The notes under the pieces were generated by a model, which worked only from the letters and a program-made list of their open reading frames with translations, was not told the DNA's origin and did not search any database. Shown in pieces: positions 1 to 8,101 of a stretch of DNA of 64,000 bases. This DNA comes from Lachnospiraceae bacterium (lineage in GTDB: Bacteria > Bacillota > Clostridia > Lachnospirales > Lachnospiraceae). Each line of letters begins with the position of its first letter. Positions within the stretch are counted from its first letter, which is position 1. A program made the translations under genes and the position numbers. Location of the stretch: NCBI GenBank assembly GCA_017500935.1, contig JAFVXW010000016.1, positions 124,001 to 188,000 of the forward strand, written 5' to 3'.

Positions 1-1071
1 GATATTGCAGACTGTCAGGATAAAAAAACCGGACATGTGCAGTATACCGCACCCTTTATGCCCTCCGGCGGCGGTCCGGGCGGCTGGGGATGCGCCATCG
101 TGGTGGTGCCGTATATGTATTATAAGCATTACGGCGACACAGAAATTCTGCGGGAACTGTATCCGCAGATGCTGTTCTGGTTTGAGTCACTGGAAGCACA
201 CAGTGAAAATGAGCTGGTGACCTCCGATTTTCCGGATGCGTGGTGTCTGGGGGACTGGTGTGCGCTTGCCATGGGCTTTAATGTGCTGAAAGCTATGGTG
301 CTGCCGGAGCCGTTGGTAAATACCTATTTTTATATCAAATCCATGGAAAGGGTTCTGGAGATCGGACGGATTCTGGGAATCCATGAAAATGATGAACTGC
401 TGAAAAAGCGGATCGCCCGTAAAAATAAGGCTCTTGTGGAAGTATATTTTGACCCGGAAACGGGCAATTTTGCCAACAACGAGCAGGGAAGCAATGTGTT
501 TGCACTGGATCTGGGACTGGGAGATGCGCGTACGCTTGTAAATACGGTACGGTTTTATGAGGAATTCGGACAGTATGATACCGGTATTTTTGCTACGGAT
601 ATTCTGACCGGATATCTGTTTGACAATGGCAGGGCAGATCTGGCGATTCGGCTTCTGACCTCTGAAAAAGAATATACTTTTTATGACCGGATGAAAATGG
701 GAGCAACCACGATACCTGAATACTGGACAGGCCATCGTTCCCAGTGTCATCCCATGTTTGGCGCGGTCTGCCGCTGTTTGTTTGAATATGTACTGGGCAT
801 TCGCCAGACCCCTGATTCCGTACGCTTTGAAAAGGTGATCATTGAGCCTATGTGCATGGAACAGGTAAAACGGGCAAAAGGACACATCACCACAGCTTCC
901 GGTGTGATTTCGGTGGAATACGATGAAGAGAAAATCTGCGTGCATGTGCCGGAAGGCGTAAAAGCAGTGCTTAAGCTTGATGGTGAGGAAATTGAGCTGA
1001 ACAGTGTAATGCATCCAGCAGGTGCAATGCATCCGGCAGGTGCAATGGAGTTTTTTAGAAAGAAAGTGTGA
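1..1071 (+). CDS. Alpha-L-rhamnosidase, GH78 (3' part of gene)
   Basis: The reading frame is open from the first base, so the gene starts before the window; 356 residues of the C-terminal part are visible. Seen: an (alpha/alpha)6-barrel-like stretch with GGWG near residue 27, LGDW near residue 80, and GATTIPEYW near residue 235, followed by a beta-rich C-terminal domain. This is the usual order at the end of GH78 enzymes, which remove terminal alpha-L-rhamnose from plant glycans and glycosides. No conclusion about secretion is possible without the N-terminus. The extreme C-terminus carries a duplicated six-residue unit (MHPAGA twice) just before the end, encoded by an 18-bp tandem repeat. The stop codon overlaps the GTG start of the next gene (GTGA), which suggests co-translation. 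Confidence 0.85.
   Translation, partial: DIADCQDKKTGHVQYTAPFMPSGGGPGGWGCAIVVVPYMYYKHYGDTEILRELYPQMLFWFESLEAHSENELVTSDFPDAWCLGDWCALAMGFNVLKAMVLPEPLVNTYFYIKSMERVLEIGRILGIHENDELLKKRIARKNKALVEVYFDPETGNFANNEQGSNVFALDLGLGDARTLVNTVRFYEEFGQYDTGIFATDILTGYLFDNGRADLAIRLLTSEKEYTFYDRMKMGATTIPEYWTGHRSQCHPMFGAVCRCLFEYVLGIRQTPDSVRFEKVIIEPMCMEQVKRAKGHITTASGVISVEYDEEKICVHVPEGVKAVLKLDGEEIELNSVMHPAGAMHPAGAMEFFRKKV
1009..1044 (+). repeat. 18-bp tandem duplication inside the GH78 3' end
   Basis: Two head-to-tail copies of an 18-bp unit (1009-1026 and 1027-1044) differ at one base. Both are in frame and encode MHPAGA twice. A third partial copy is hinted at by the following ATG. It looks like a recent slippage duplication near the stop codon. 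Confidence 0.9.
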
Positions 1072-1845
1072 GTTTTACGAAATATCATAAGAAGAAAAAG
1101 TACAGGGGACGCAGTCTGTTCTGGATTGTGCTTTTACTGGCAGGATGTCTGACGGCAGTGCGGTCGGGAGAGATTGGGCTGCCTGGGCGTGAAAAAGAAG
1201 AGACAAAGCTTTCCGAGGGGATTTTTTCAGAATACAGAGAGCAGTTTTTGGGAGACGGCAGCCAGCTGCCAAGCTACAGCGGACAGCCTTATGTGGAGAT
1301 CAATGGAAATCAGCCTTTTTTTACAAAGGAAGAAATGACGACCGAAAGCTTTGAAAGCTACAGTGAACTGGACAGTCTGGGGCGCTGTCAGACAGCTTTT
1401 GCCTGTCTGTCGCAGGAACTGATGCCCACAGGAGAGCGCGGTAAGATCGGGCAGATCAGACCGACCGGCTGGCAGACTGTGAAATATTCGGATTTGATCG
1501 AGGACCGCTATCTGTATAATCGCTGCCATCTGATCGCCTGGTGTCTTGCCGGGGAAAATGACAATGTGCAGAATCTGATCACCGGCACGCGCTATATGAA
1601 TATGGAAGGGATGCTGCCTTTTGAGGAAAAGACAGCCCGCTATCTGGACCGGACCGGCAATCATGTGCTGTACCGTGCGACACCGGTTTTTGGGGGGGGA
1701 AAATCTGGTGGCAAGCGGCGTTTTGCTGGAAGCGTATTCCGTGGAAGATGACGGCCAAGGGATTTGCTTTTGCGTATACTGTTTTAATGTACAGCCGGGA
1801 ATTGAGATCGATCACAGAACGGGTGACAGCAGACCTTCTGCGTGA
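1068..1845 (+). pseudogene. Secreted DNA/RNA non-specific endonuclease (beta-beta-alpha metal type), frameshifted at a G8 run
   Basis: The protein starts at a GTG that overlaps the upstream stop. It has a basic N-terminus, a hydrophobic segment (SLFWIVLLLAGCL) acting as signal peptide or anchor, then the nuclease domain with YNRCHLIAWCLAGEN and NLITGTRYMN, typical of the streptococcal EndA/DNA-entry nuclease group (His of RxHL is the general base). After PVFGGG the frame runs into an unrelated tail and stops at 1751. The expected ending (ENLVASGVLLEAYSVEDDG and so on, to 1845) is intact in the next frame. Removing one G from the eight-G run at 1692-1699 restores a protein of about 258 residues. 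Either a sequencing error, a real mutation or a slippage-controlled gene. Conserved C-terminal sequence in the second frame shows that any mutation is recent. Confidence 0.8.
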
Positions 1846-1861
1846 AAAATGGGAAAAAAAT

Positions 1862-4336
1862 ATGATATCAGTACAGGAAAATACTTTTATTTTATCAACA
1901 GAAAATACCGACTATATTTTCCGGATCATGGAAACAGGACATCCGGAGCATTTATATTACGGGAAAAAATTGAATTTTCACAAGCAGAAGCCGGGTGTAA
2001 GCTGCGTGCGGCAAAAAAAGATGCTTGAAAATGCGGTGCGGGCACTGACACCCAAGCATGCGAATTTAAACGGCTGTGCCATCGCATATGATAAAGAACA
2101 CGCCAATATCTGCATGAATGATATCAATCTGGAGGTTTCTGCGGCCGGAACCGGCGATCTGCGTGCACCTTTTATGGAGCTTGTGTGGGCGGACGGCAGC
2201 AGCAGTGTGGATATGGTTTTTGATTCTTATGAGATTCTGGATGGAAAACCGATGCCTGCGGCACTTCCGGGAGCGTATGCAGAGGAAGGCAGTAAGGTAC
2301 AGACCCTGCGGCTGGTACTCAAAGAAAAATATCAGCCGGTAACGCTGGAGCTGTATTATACTGTTTTCCCGGAATGCGATGTGATCACCAGAAGCTGTGT
2401 GCTGAAAAATAACGGTACAGAGCCGGTCAAGATCAACCGTCTGATGAGTGCGCAGCTGGATATGAACGGCACAGGCTATGTGATGACATCTTTTCACGGA
2501 GACTGGGCAAGGGAAATGAACCGCACGGATATGCCTGTGGAAGCAGGACGCGTGGTAAACACCAGCCGCACCGGCTTTTCGTCCAATCACGCAAATCCCT
2601 TTGTGATGCTGTTTGAACCGGGAAGCTCGGAGCAAGCGGGACAGGGGTATGCCTGCAACCTGATCTACTCCGGTACTCATATGGAGCTTGCAGAAGTAAA
2701 CAGTCAGTATCAGACCAGATTTCTGGCGGGAATCAGTCCGGAGCAGTTTGCATGGACACTGCAGGCGGGCGAAAGTTTTGAAACGCCGGAGGCTGTGCTG
2801 ACCTTTTCTGACTGTGGTTACAGCGGTATTTCCCTGCATATGCACCGTTTTGTGCGCGAGCATGTGGTACGCGGGGAATGGAAGAAAAAGGAACGTCCCG
2901 TGCTTCTGAATTCCTGGGAGGCTTCTTATTTTAATTTTACAGAACGGGCGCTTTTGAAGCTGGCAAAGGCCGGAAAAGAGGCTGGCATTGAGCTGTTTGT
3001 CATGGATGACGGCTGGTTTGGGCAGCGCAATGATGATCTGCGTTCTTTGGGTGACTGGGAAGTAAACACCAAAAAGCTGCCCGGCGGTATCGACGGATTT
3101 TCCAAAAAGATTGAGGCTATGGGTATGCTGTTTGGTATCTGGGTGGAACCGGAAATGGTCAACGAGGATTCTGACTTGTATCGGGCGCATCCTGACTGGG
3201 CGGTGCGGATACCGGGCAGAAATCATGGGGAAGGACGCCATCAGATGCTTCTGGATCTGACCCGTGCAGATGTACAGGATTATCTGATCGACGCTATGAG
3301 CAAGGTGTTTTCAGCCGGAAAGATCAGTTATGTGAAATGGGATATGAACCGGAATTTTTCGGATATTTATTCACAGTCCCTTCCTGCCGCGCAGCAGGGA
3401 GAGTTTCTGCATCGTTATGTCATGGGACTTTACCGGGTGCTGACCAAGTTGACAGCGCGTTTCCCGCACATTCTGTTTGAAAGCTGTGCATCCGGCGGCA
3501 ACCGGTTTGATCTGGGAATGCTGTGTTTTATGCCGCAGATCTGGGCAAGTGATGATTCCGATGCCATTGCCCGCTGCTATATCCAGAACGGATTAAGCTA
3601 TGGTTATCCGCAGTCGGTATGGGGCGCGCATGTTTCTTCCTGTCCCAATCATCAGACTTTGCGCAATACCCCGCTGGAAACAAGGTTTGCGGTAGCAAGC
3701 GTGGGTGTGCTGGGCTATGAGTGCAATCTTGCAGAGATGAAAAAAGAAGAACTGCAGGCGATCAAGCTGCAGATTGAAGTATATAAAAAGTGGCGACGTA
3801 CTTTGCAGTACGGACAACTCTACCGCATCGGCGGCAAACTGACTGGCAGCAGGACGACCGGAGGTATCAGCAGTGCCAGCGGATTTGCCGGTGCTTTTAT
3901 GGGGATCAACAGACAGGATAACTATAATCTGGCAGAGTGGAATATTGTTTCGGAAGATAAAAAGACCGCTGCTGCGGTTCTGGTACAGGAAACGGTCCGG
4001 CCGCACACAAGCCAGATGACACTGCGCACCAGAGGGCTTGCAGAGGAAAAAATCTATCATGTCACCGGAAGACCGATGAAATTTGACATCCGCCGTTTTG
4101 GTGATCTGGTCAACATGATCGCGCCTGTGCACATTAAAAAGGATTCCCTGCTGCACAACGCTGTGGCCATGTTTGTGAAAATGGACGGCGAAACGGAAGA
4201 CTATGAACTGACCGGTGAGTTTTTAAATGAAGCCGGTATTGCGCTGGCACAGGGCTTTGCCGGTACCGGATACGGTGCGCAGACAAGACTGTATCAGGAT
4301 TTTGAAGCGCGCATGTATTTTATGGAAGAAGTTTGA
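1862..4336 (+). CDS. Alpha-galactosidase, GH36
   Basis: Predicted cytoplasmic hydrolase of terminal alpha-1,6-galactose from raffinose-family sugars and galactomannan fragments; no signal peptide. The 824-residue length is close to classic tetrameric GH36 enzymes (about 730-750) with extra N-terminal residues. Seen: N-terminal beta-sandwich, MDDGWFGQRNDD near residue 380, GIWVEPEMVN near 425, KWDMNR with the catalytic nucleophile Asp about residue 494, SCASGG near 542, and SDDSDA about 563-568 holding the acid/base Asp, then a C-terminal beta domain. The ATG at 1862 is preferred over an upstream in-frame start at 1748, because 1748 lies inside the nuclease reading frame. It sits 16 bp after the nuclease stop and has a weak purine-rich ribosome site. 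A strong terminator follows. A second, different GH36 lies at 32559. Confidence 0.93.
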   Translation: MISVQENTFILSTENTDYIFRIMETGHPEHLYYGKKLNFHKQKPGVSCVRQKKMLENAVRALTPKHANLNGCAIAYDKEHANICMNDINLEVSAAGTGDLRAPFMELVWADGSSSVDMVFDSYEILDGKPMPAALPGAYAEEGSKVQTLRLVLKEKYQPVTLELYYTVFPECDVITRSCVLKNNGTEPVKINRLMSAQLDMNGTGYVMTSFHGDWAREMNRTDMPVEAGRVVNTSRTGFSSNHANPFVMLFEPGSSEQAGQGYACNLIYSGTHMELAEVNSQYQTRFLAGISPEQFAWTLQAGESFETPEAVLTFSDCGYSGISLHMHRFVREHVVRGEWKKKERPVLLNSWEASYFNFTERALLKLAKAGKEAGIELFVMDDGWFGQRNDDLRSLGDWEVNTKKLPGGIDGFSKKIEAMGMLFGIWVEPEMVNEDSDLYRAHPDWAVRIPGRNHGEGRHQMLLDLTRADVQDYLIDAMSKVFSAGKISYVKWDMNRNFSDIYSQSLPAAQQGEFLHRYVMGLYRVLTKLTARFPHILFESCASGGNRFDLGMLCFMPQIWASDDSDAIARCYIQNGLSYGYPQSVWGAHVSSCPNHQTLRNTPLETRFAVASVGVLGYECNLAEMKKEELQAIKLQIEVYKKWRRTLQYGQLYRIGGKLTGSRTTGGISSASGFAGAFMGINRQDNYNLAEWNIVSEDKKTAAAVLVQETVRPHTSQMTLRTRGLAEEKIYHVTGRPMKFDIRRFGDLVNMIAPVHIKKDSLLHNAVAMFVKMDGETEDYELTGEFLNEAGIALAQGFAGTGYGAQTRLYQDFEARMYFMEEV

Positions 4337-4343
4337 TGAATAT

Positions 4344-4371
4344 CGCGCCGGCTTGATGCCGGCGCGGTTTT
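4344..4371 (+). terminator. Rho-independent terminator of the GH36 gene
   Basis: A perfect 9-bp GC stem (4344-4352 with 4358-4366), five-base loop, then GTTTTT, starting 8 bp after the stop codon. Confidence 0.85.
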
Positions 4372-4442
4372 GGGAAAAGTTTTTGTTATTTTGCGCGTTG
4401 CATTTTGCTATATCTGTGATATGGTTATCGGGAAGACAACAG

Positions 4443-4652
4443 ACAGTATTTAATGATGGCAAAGAGGTTGGATTTAGCGAAGGTAAAGAAGCTGGCCGGC
4501 AGGCCGGTTGGCAGGATGGAATCCGGGCTTTGATACAGGACAAGCTTTCCCTTGGTATTGCCAAAGAGAATATTATTGTTAAGCTGCAGAAATTCTTCCA
4601 GCTGCCGGAAGAAAAGGCCTGTGAGTATTATGACAGGTTTGCGGCGGAATGA
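4443..4652 (+). pseudogene. C-terminal remnant of an Rpn/PD-(D/E)XK recombination-promoting nuclease
   Basis: This 69-residue stretch ends in a normal stop and reads GKEVGFSEGKEAGRQAG followed by an amphipathic helix and IVKLQKFFQLPEEKACEY. The Gly-Lys-Glu-Gly rich linker and terminal helix are typical of the tail of the Rpn family (putative transposase / recombination-promoting nuclease) common in Clostridia. The frame remains open further upstream, but there it runs through the GH36 gene and its terminator, and no nuclease core is present. So only the tail survives. The assignment rests on the characteristic tail alone. Confidence 0.5.
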
Positions 4653-4669
4653 TGCGCAGCGCATAAGCA

Positions 4670-4714
4670 GGGAAAAAAGAGGGGTTCAGGATACCGGCCG
4701 GTATCCTGAACCCC
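4670..4714 (-). terminator. Terminator of the alpha-mannosidase gene (17-bp perfect palindrome)
   Basis: A 34-bp uninterrupted inverted repeat at 4681-4714 (arms of 17 bp, GGGGTTCAGGATACCGG and its complement). On the minus strand it is followed by a TCTTTTTTCC tract. It lies 17 bp past the mannosidase stop. Confidence 0.85.
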
Positions 4715-4731
4715 TTGCATTATGTACACTT

Positions 4732-7700
4732 TTATCCGAGCTGTACAATAAAGGTTTTCACTTCATAAGGTGTGAAACTGAAATTGATCACATTGCCGCA
4801 TACATCTGCGTCAGCGATCTTTTTCTCCACAAGATTGCTTTCGTAAGCAGAGACAATCGGGCGGGATGCGGTAAGAGAAGCGCTTCCGCTGGTGCCGTTT
4901 GCTTCGTAGAGACGGACTACGATGCCGCTGCCGTCTAAAGCAGGCTTGATGGTGTCGATCACAAGGTTTGCATTGGAGCAGGTAAAGAGACTGTTTGCCA
5001 GAGCAGTGCTGCAGGATGTAGCTGTGCCGGATACAGTGCAGCCGGAAGCAGCACAGACAGGAACACCAACTGCATTAACAGTATGAATATCTGCGTTCAG
5101 TGCGATACCGGCACGGGCGATGCCTGCCTGATTCCAGGTGCCGCTGTGAGGCAGCAGGGAGTAGGTGAATTCCTGAATGCCCTTGTCGGGGTAATTTGCG
5201 GGGAAGCCGGTGGAGCGAAGCAGGGTGATGCCGATGTTGTTGTACTGTACATCATGGGCATATTTACTGTCATTTAACAGGGCTACGCCGTAATCGTTTT
5301 CGGAAATATCGATGAAACGGTGTGCTGCCACTTCAAATTTGGCCTTGTCCAGTTTGGTGTTGCCGACGGTGGGGCGGGTGTATGCGCCAAAACCAACTTC
5401 GGAGGTGAAATGAGGCGCATTCATGGTGGTGGGGAAGTATACTCTCATTACCTTGTTTTCTTCCTGCCAGTCTACGCGGGTCTTAAAATCGATGCGGTCC
5501 ATATCCTGATAGAAAATGATGTCCTGTGTCAGGGTGGTCTTTTCGCCGCTGCGGGTTACGCGCAGAACAGTGCGCAGATCACTGCTTTCTGCAAGGGTGA
5601 TTTCATCGTTTGTAAAGACGGAAACTTCACGCTTTTTATAGTTAGCGTAGATGTTCCATGCATCTTCCATGCTGGGGCCATCCAGGAAGAAACGGATGTT
5701 GTTGCCGGGGGCGGAAAGTACCTTTCTGCAGGCGTTCTTGTCATACAGGCTGGTAAAGCGGCCGGCATTGTCGATTTCTGCTTTGTAGTGCGCATTCTCT
5801 ACGGTGAAACCGTCGGGAGTCTGCGTCACAGACATGGTTCTGCCGCAGCTTAAGTTATCTGCATCGCCGCAGCTGTCAGCGGCGGACACGGTGTAATCTG
5901 CACAGGAGAGAGCAGGTACATTCTTTGCAAGGAATGTCAGAGTCACTTTGCCGTCAGCAGAAGTGATGCTGGCAGGAACTGTGCTGCCGTCGGGAGCAGT
6001 CACAGTGACGCAGGCCGCGCTGCCGATAGCCGCCGCAAATTCTTCTTCCTCAAAGGTCGCATTCACCAGCACATCTCTGTCCCAGCTTAAGGTGTTGAGT
6101 ACGCGGATACCGTCAGCGGGACGGATCTGTTTGTCGATGCCAAGGCTTGCCAGGAATTTGTCGGCGATGGCAAATACTTCATCATAGATTTCGCGGCAGT
6201 CTTCATAAACCGGATCGATGGAGGAACCGGGTAAAATGTCGTGGAACTGCAGGGTAAGGGCGTCTTTCCAGCCTTTTTCCAGAAGTGCCCAGTCGGGGGA
6301 AGCGCCGCAGGCCTGTGCCATGACAGCCAGTTTTTCAAGGGACTGATAAAGCATTTCAAAACGGCGGTTTGCCTTTTTGACATAGGATTCAGTGGTCAGG
6401 GTGCCGCGGTGGGTCTGGATGTAGAGCTCACCGTACCATAAAGGCAGCTGGTCGCGCATGGTTTCCAGACGGTCGAAAAATTCCTGTGCTGTGGTGATAT
6501 CGCATTTGGGCATACCGGGGAAGTCTTCCAGACGCTTTGCGTATTCGATCATTTCGCGGGTAGGGCCGCCGCCGCCGTCACCGAAGCCGTAAGGGAAGAT
6601 GATCTCATCCACTTCGCCCTTCTGCTCGAAGGTATTCTGGGTTGTGCGCAGCTGGTCGGGACGGGGATAACCGTTGTAGCCGCCAAGGAGGTTGTTGATG
6701 ACGGAGCAGACGATCTCGCTGCCGTCAATGCCCTTCCATACAAAATCGCCGTAAGGGAAGGTTTCTTCGGTCTGCCAGTGCAGTTTGTAGCTGTAGAAAT
6801 AGTCGGTGCCGCTCTTTTTGAAAATCTGGGGCAGGTTTGCCTGGAAACCGAAGGTGTCGGGCAACCATGCCATTCTGGGGCGGGAGCCGAATTCTTTTTC
6901 CAGAAAATCCACGCCGTAAAGGATCTGACGGGTCAGGGATTCGCCGGAAACCACGTTGCAGTCGGATTCCACCCACATGGGGCCTACATTTTCCCAGCGG
7001 CCGGCTTTGGCCATTTCTTTGATCTGCTCATAAAGGGCAGGATAATATTCTTTGGTAAATTCCAGCAGCTTAACCTGGCTGTGGGAGAACTTAAATTCCG
7101 GATAGCTGTCCAAAAGGCGCAGCATATTGGAATAGGAATGGCCGGTTTTGCGGATGGTGTCTTTCAACTGCCACAGCCATGCGGTGTCGATATGGGTGGA
7201 AGCCACCAGATTGATATGGGCGCGGGTATCGCCGTCGTCGATGGCAGCCAGTTTTTCGCGGAAAATGGTGTTGGCTTCGATCACGGCATTGCGGAAGGTA
7301 TCGCCGGTCAGGGAAAGATCGAGCTGGCGGATGGATGCTTCAAAGGCAGCTGTCACTTTTTTGCGGATAAACAGGTTGTCCTCCTGCGGATTTGCGCAGT
7401 CATAGACAAACCATTCGTTGGCAAGCTTGATGTCATAGGCAAACTGCTCCGTTTTTTTGTCCACGCGGGCAAAGTAAGCGTATGCCATACAGGTGGGAGG
7501 CGCATCGTTTAAATCATAGGTCAGGCGCAGGCAGTAGCCTTCAATGAGAAGCTCCTTGGTCTGACCGGCCCATTCTTTGCGCAGCGGAATGCGGTCGCGG
7601 TTTTCATCGATGCCGTTGTAGGGCTCACCGTCGATAAAAACAGTACCGCCCAGATTGTGAAAACGAAGGAACATAAAATCTTCAAAATCCTCGTCGCAGC

Positions 7701-7923
7701 GGATCTCAGACGGGAAGGTGATGGTTCCTTTCACAAAAACGGTGTTGCAGCCATTGAACAGCTCGTTTCTGGTCAGCGGCTGATAGTCATCCATAAGAAA
7801 TTCGTAGGTTCGGGGTTTGGTGTAGTTGGCTTTTCGATAAGTAAGACCGGTGATATCGGTCTGACCGGAAATCATTTTGGACTGGAGCTTACTGAGTACG
7901 CCCATTACAATCTGTTGTTCCAT
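4732..7923 (-). CDS. Alpha-mannosidase, GH38
   Basis: A 1063-residue zinc-dependent retaining alpha-mannosidase, predicted cytoplasmic (no signal peptide), for release of mannose from N-glycan or other mannoside fragments. Seen: an N-terminal beta domain, then the catalytic domain beginning with STHIDTAWLW at about residue 240 (the His-x-Asp pair binds zinc) and LPDTFGF at about residue 355 (Asp is the nucleophile), the GFGDGGGGP loop near 445, and HDILPGSS near 560 (third zinc His). Long C-terminal beta domains follow. The start MEQQIVMG at 7923 is chosen because AAGGAGAAA precedes it by the right distance; the frame is open 30 codons further up without a ribosome site. Divergent from ribulokinase. 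The protein is in the size range of the bacterial and eukaryotic class II enzymes. Confidence 0.92.
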   Translation of the reverse strand: MEQQIVMGVLSKLQSKMISGQTDITGLTYRKANYTKPRTYEFLMDDYQPLTRNELFNGCNTVFVKGTITFPSEIRCDEDFEDFMFLRFHNLGGTVFIDGEPYNGIDENRDRIPLRKEWAGQTKELLIEGYCLRLTYDLNDAPPTCMAYAYFARVDKKTEQFAYDIKLANEWFVYDCANPQEDNLFIRKKVTAAFEASIRQLDLSLTGDTFRNAVIEANTIFREKLAAIDDGDTRAHINLVASTHIDTAWLWQLKDTIRKTGHSYSNMLRLLDSYPEFKFSHSQVKLLEFTKEYYPALYEQIKEMAKAGRWENVGPMWVESDCNVVSGESLTRQILYGVDFLEKEFGSRPRMAWLPDTFGFQANLPQIFKKSGTDYFYSYKLHWQTEETFPYGDFVWKGIDGSEIVCSVINNLLGGYNGYPRPDQLRTTQNTFEQKGEVDEIIFPYGFGDGGGGPTREMIEYAKRLEDFPGMPKCDITTAQEFFDRLETMRDQLPLWYGELYIQTHRGTLTTESYVKKANRRFEMLYQSLEKLAVMAQACGASPDWALLEKGWKDALTLQFHDILPGSSIDPVYEDCREIYDEVFAIADKFLASLGIDKQIRPADGIRVLNTLSWDRDVLVNATFEEEEFAAAIGSAACVTVTAPDGSTVPASITSADGKVTLTFLAKNVPALSCADYTVSAADSCGDADNLSCGRTMSVTQTPDGFTVENAHYKAEIDNAGRFTSLYDKNACRKVLSAPGNNIRFFLDGPSMEDAWNIYANYKKREVSVFTNDEITLAESSDLRTVLRVTRSGEKTTLTQDIIFYQDMDRIDFKTRVDWQEENKVMRVYFPTTMNAPHFTSEVGFGAYTRPTVGNTKLDKAKFEVAAHRFIDISENDYGVALLNDSKYAHDVQYNNIGITLLRSTGFPANYPDKGIQEFTYSLLPHSGTWNQAGIARAGIALNADIHTVNAVGVPVCAASGCTVSGTATSCSTALANSLFTCSNANLVIDTIKPALDGSGIVVRLYEANGTSGSASLTASRPIVSAYESNLVEKKIADADVCGNVINFSFTPYEVKTFIVQLG

Positions 7924-7984
7924 ACATTTTTCTCCTTTTTGGGGATTTTGCAGTGAGATGGTGCCGATATCTGCTTTGGTTTTA

Positions 7985-8013
7985 AGTATAAATAGCAGCG
8001 GGTATAAGTACAA
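7985..8013 (-). promoter_or_regulatory. Sigma-A promoter of the alpha-mannosidase gene
   Basis: Minus strand: TTGTAC, 17-bp spacer, TATACT. The predicted start of transcription is about 50 bp upstream of the chosen start codon. Confidence 0.7.
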
Positions 8014-8043
8014 GCGTTTTTAACAGATTAACGTGGAGAAAAA

Positions 8044-8072
8044 TTGACAGCAATTTCCGTCAATGTTACCAT
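8044..8072 (+). promoter_or_regulatory. Candidate promoter/operator of the ribulokinase gene
   Basis: TTGACA (8044-8049), 17-bp spacer, TACCAT (8067-8072). The -35 box is one arm of an inverted repeat, TTGAC(10)GTCAA at 8044-8063, a plausible repressor or activator site. The -10 is imperfect, and an alternative TATAAT-like box 9 bp further is too far from this -35. Confidence 0.45.
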
Positions 8073-8101
8073 AAATATAATAAAAAAACAGGGAAGGTCG
8101 G

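Noticed and set aside
2066-3241. Long antisense ORF of 391 codons inside the GH36 gene
   Set aside because: Low-complexity, His- and Arg-rich product typical of a shadow frame; no ribosome site; the plus-strand GH36 gene is certain.
4227-4442. Upstream part of the open frame of the Rpn remnant as a real N-terminus
   Set aside because: It runs through the end of the GH36 gene and its terminator and has no nuclease motif.
6778-7512. Plus-strand ORF of 244 codons inside the GH38 gene
   Set aside because: Shadow of the minus-strand mannosidase, which has all family motifs.
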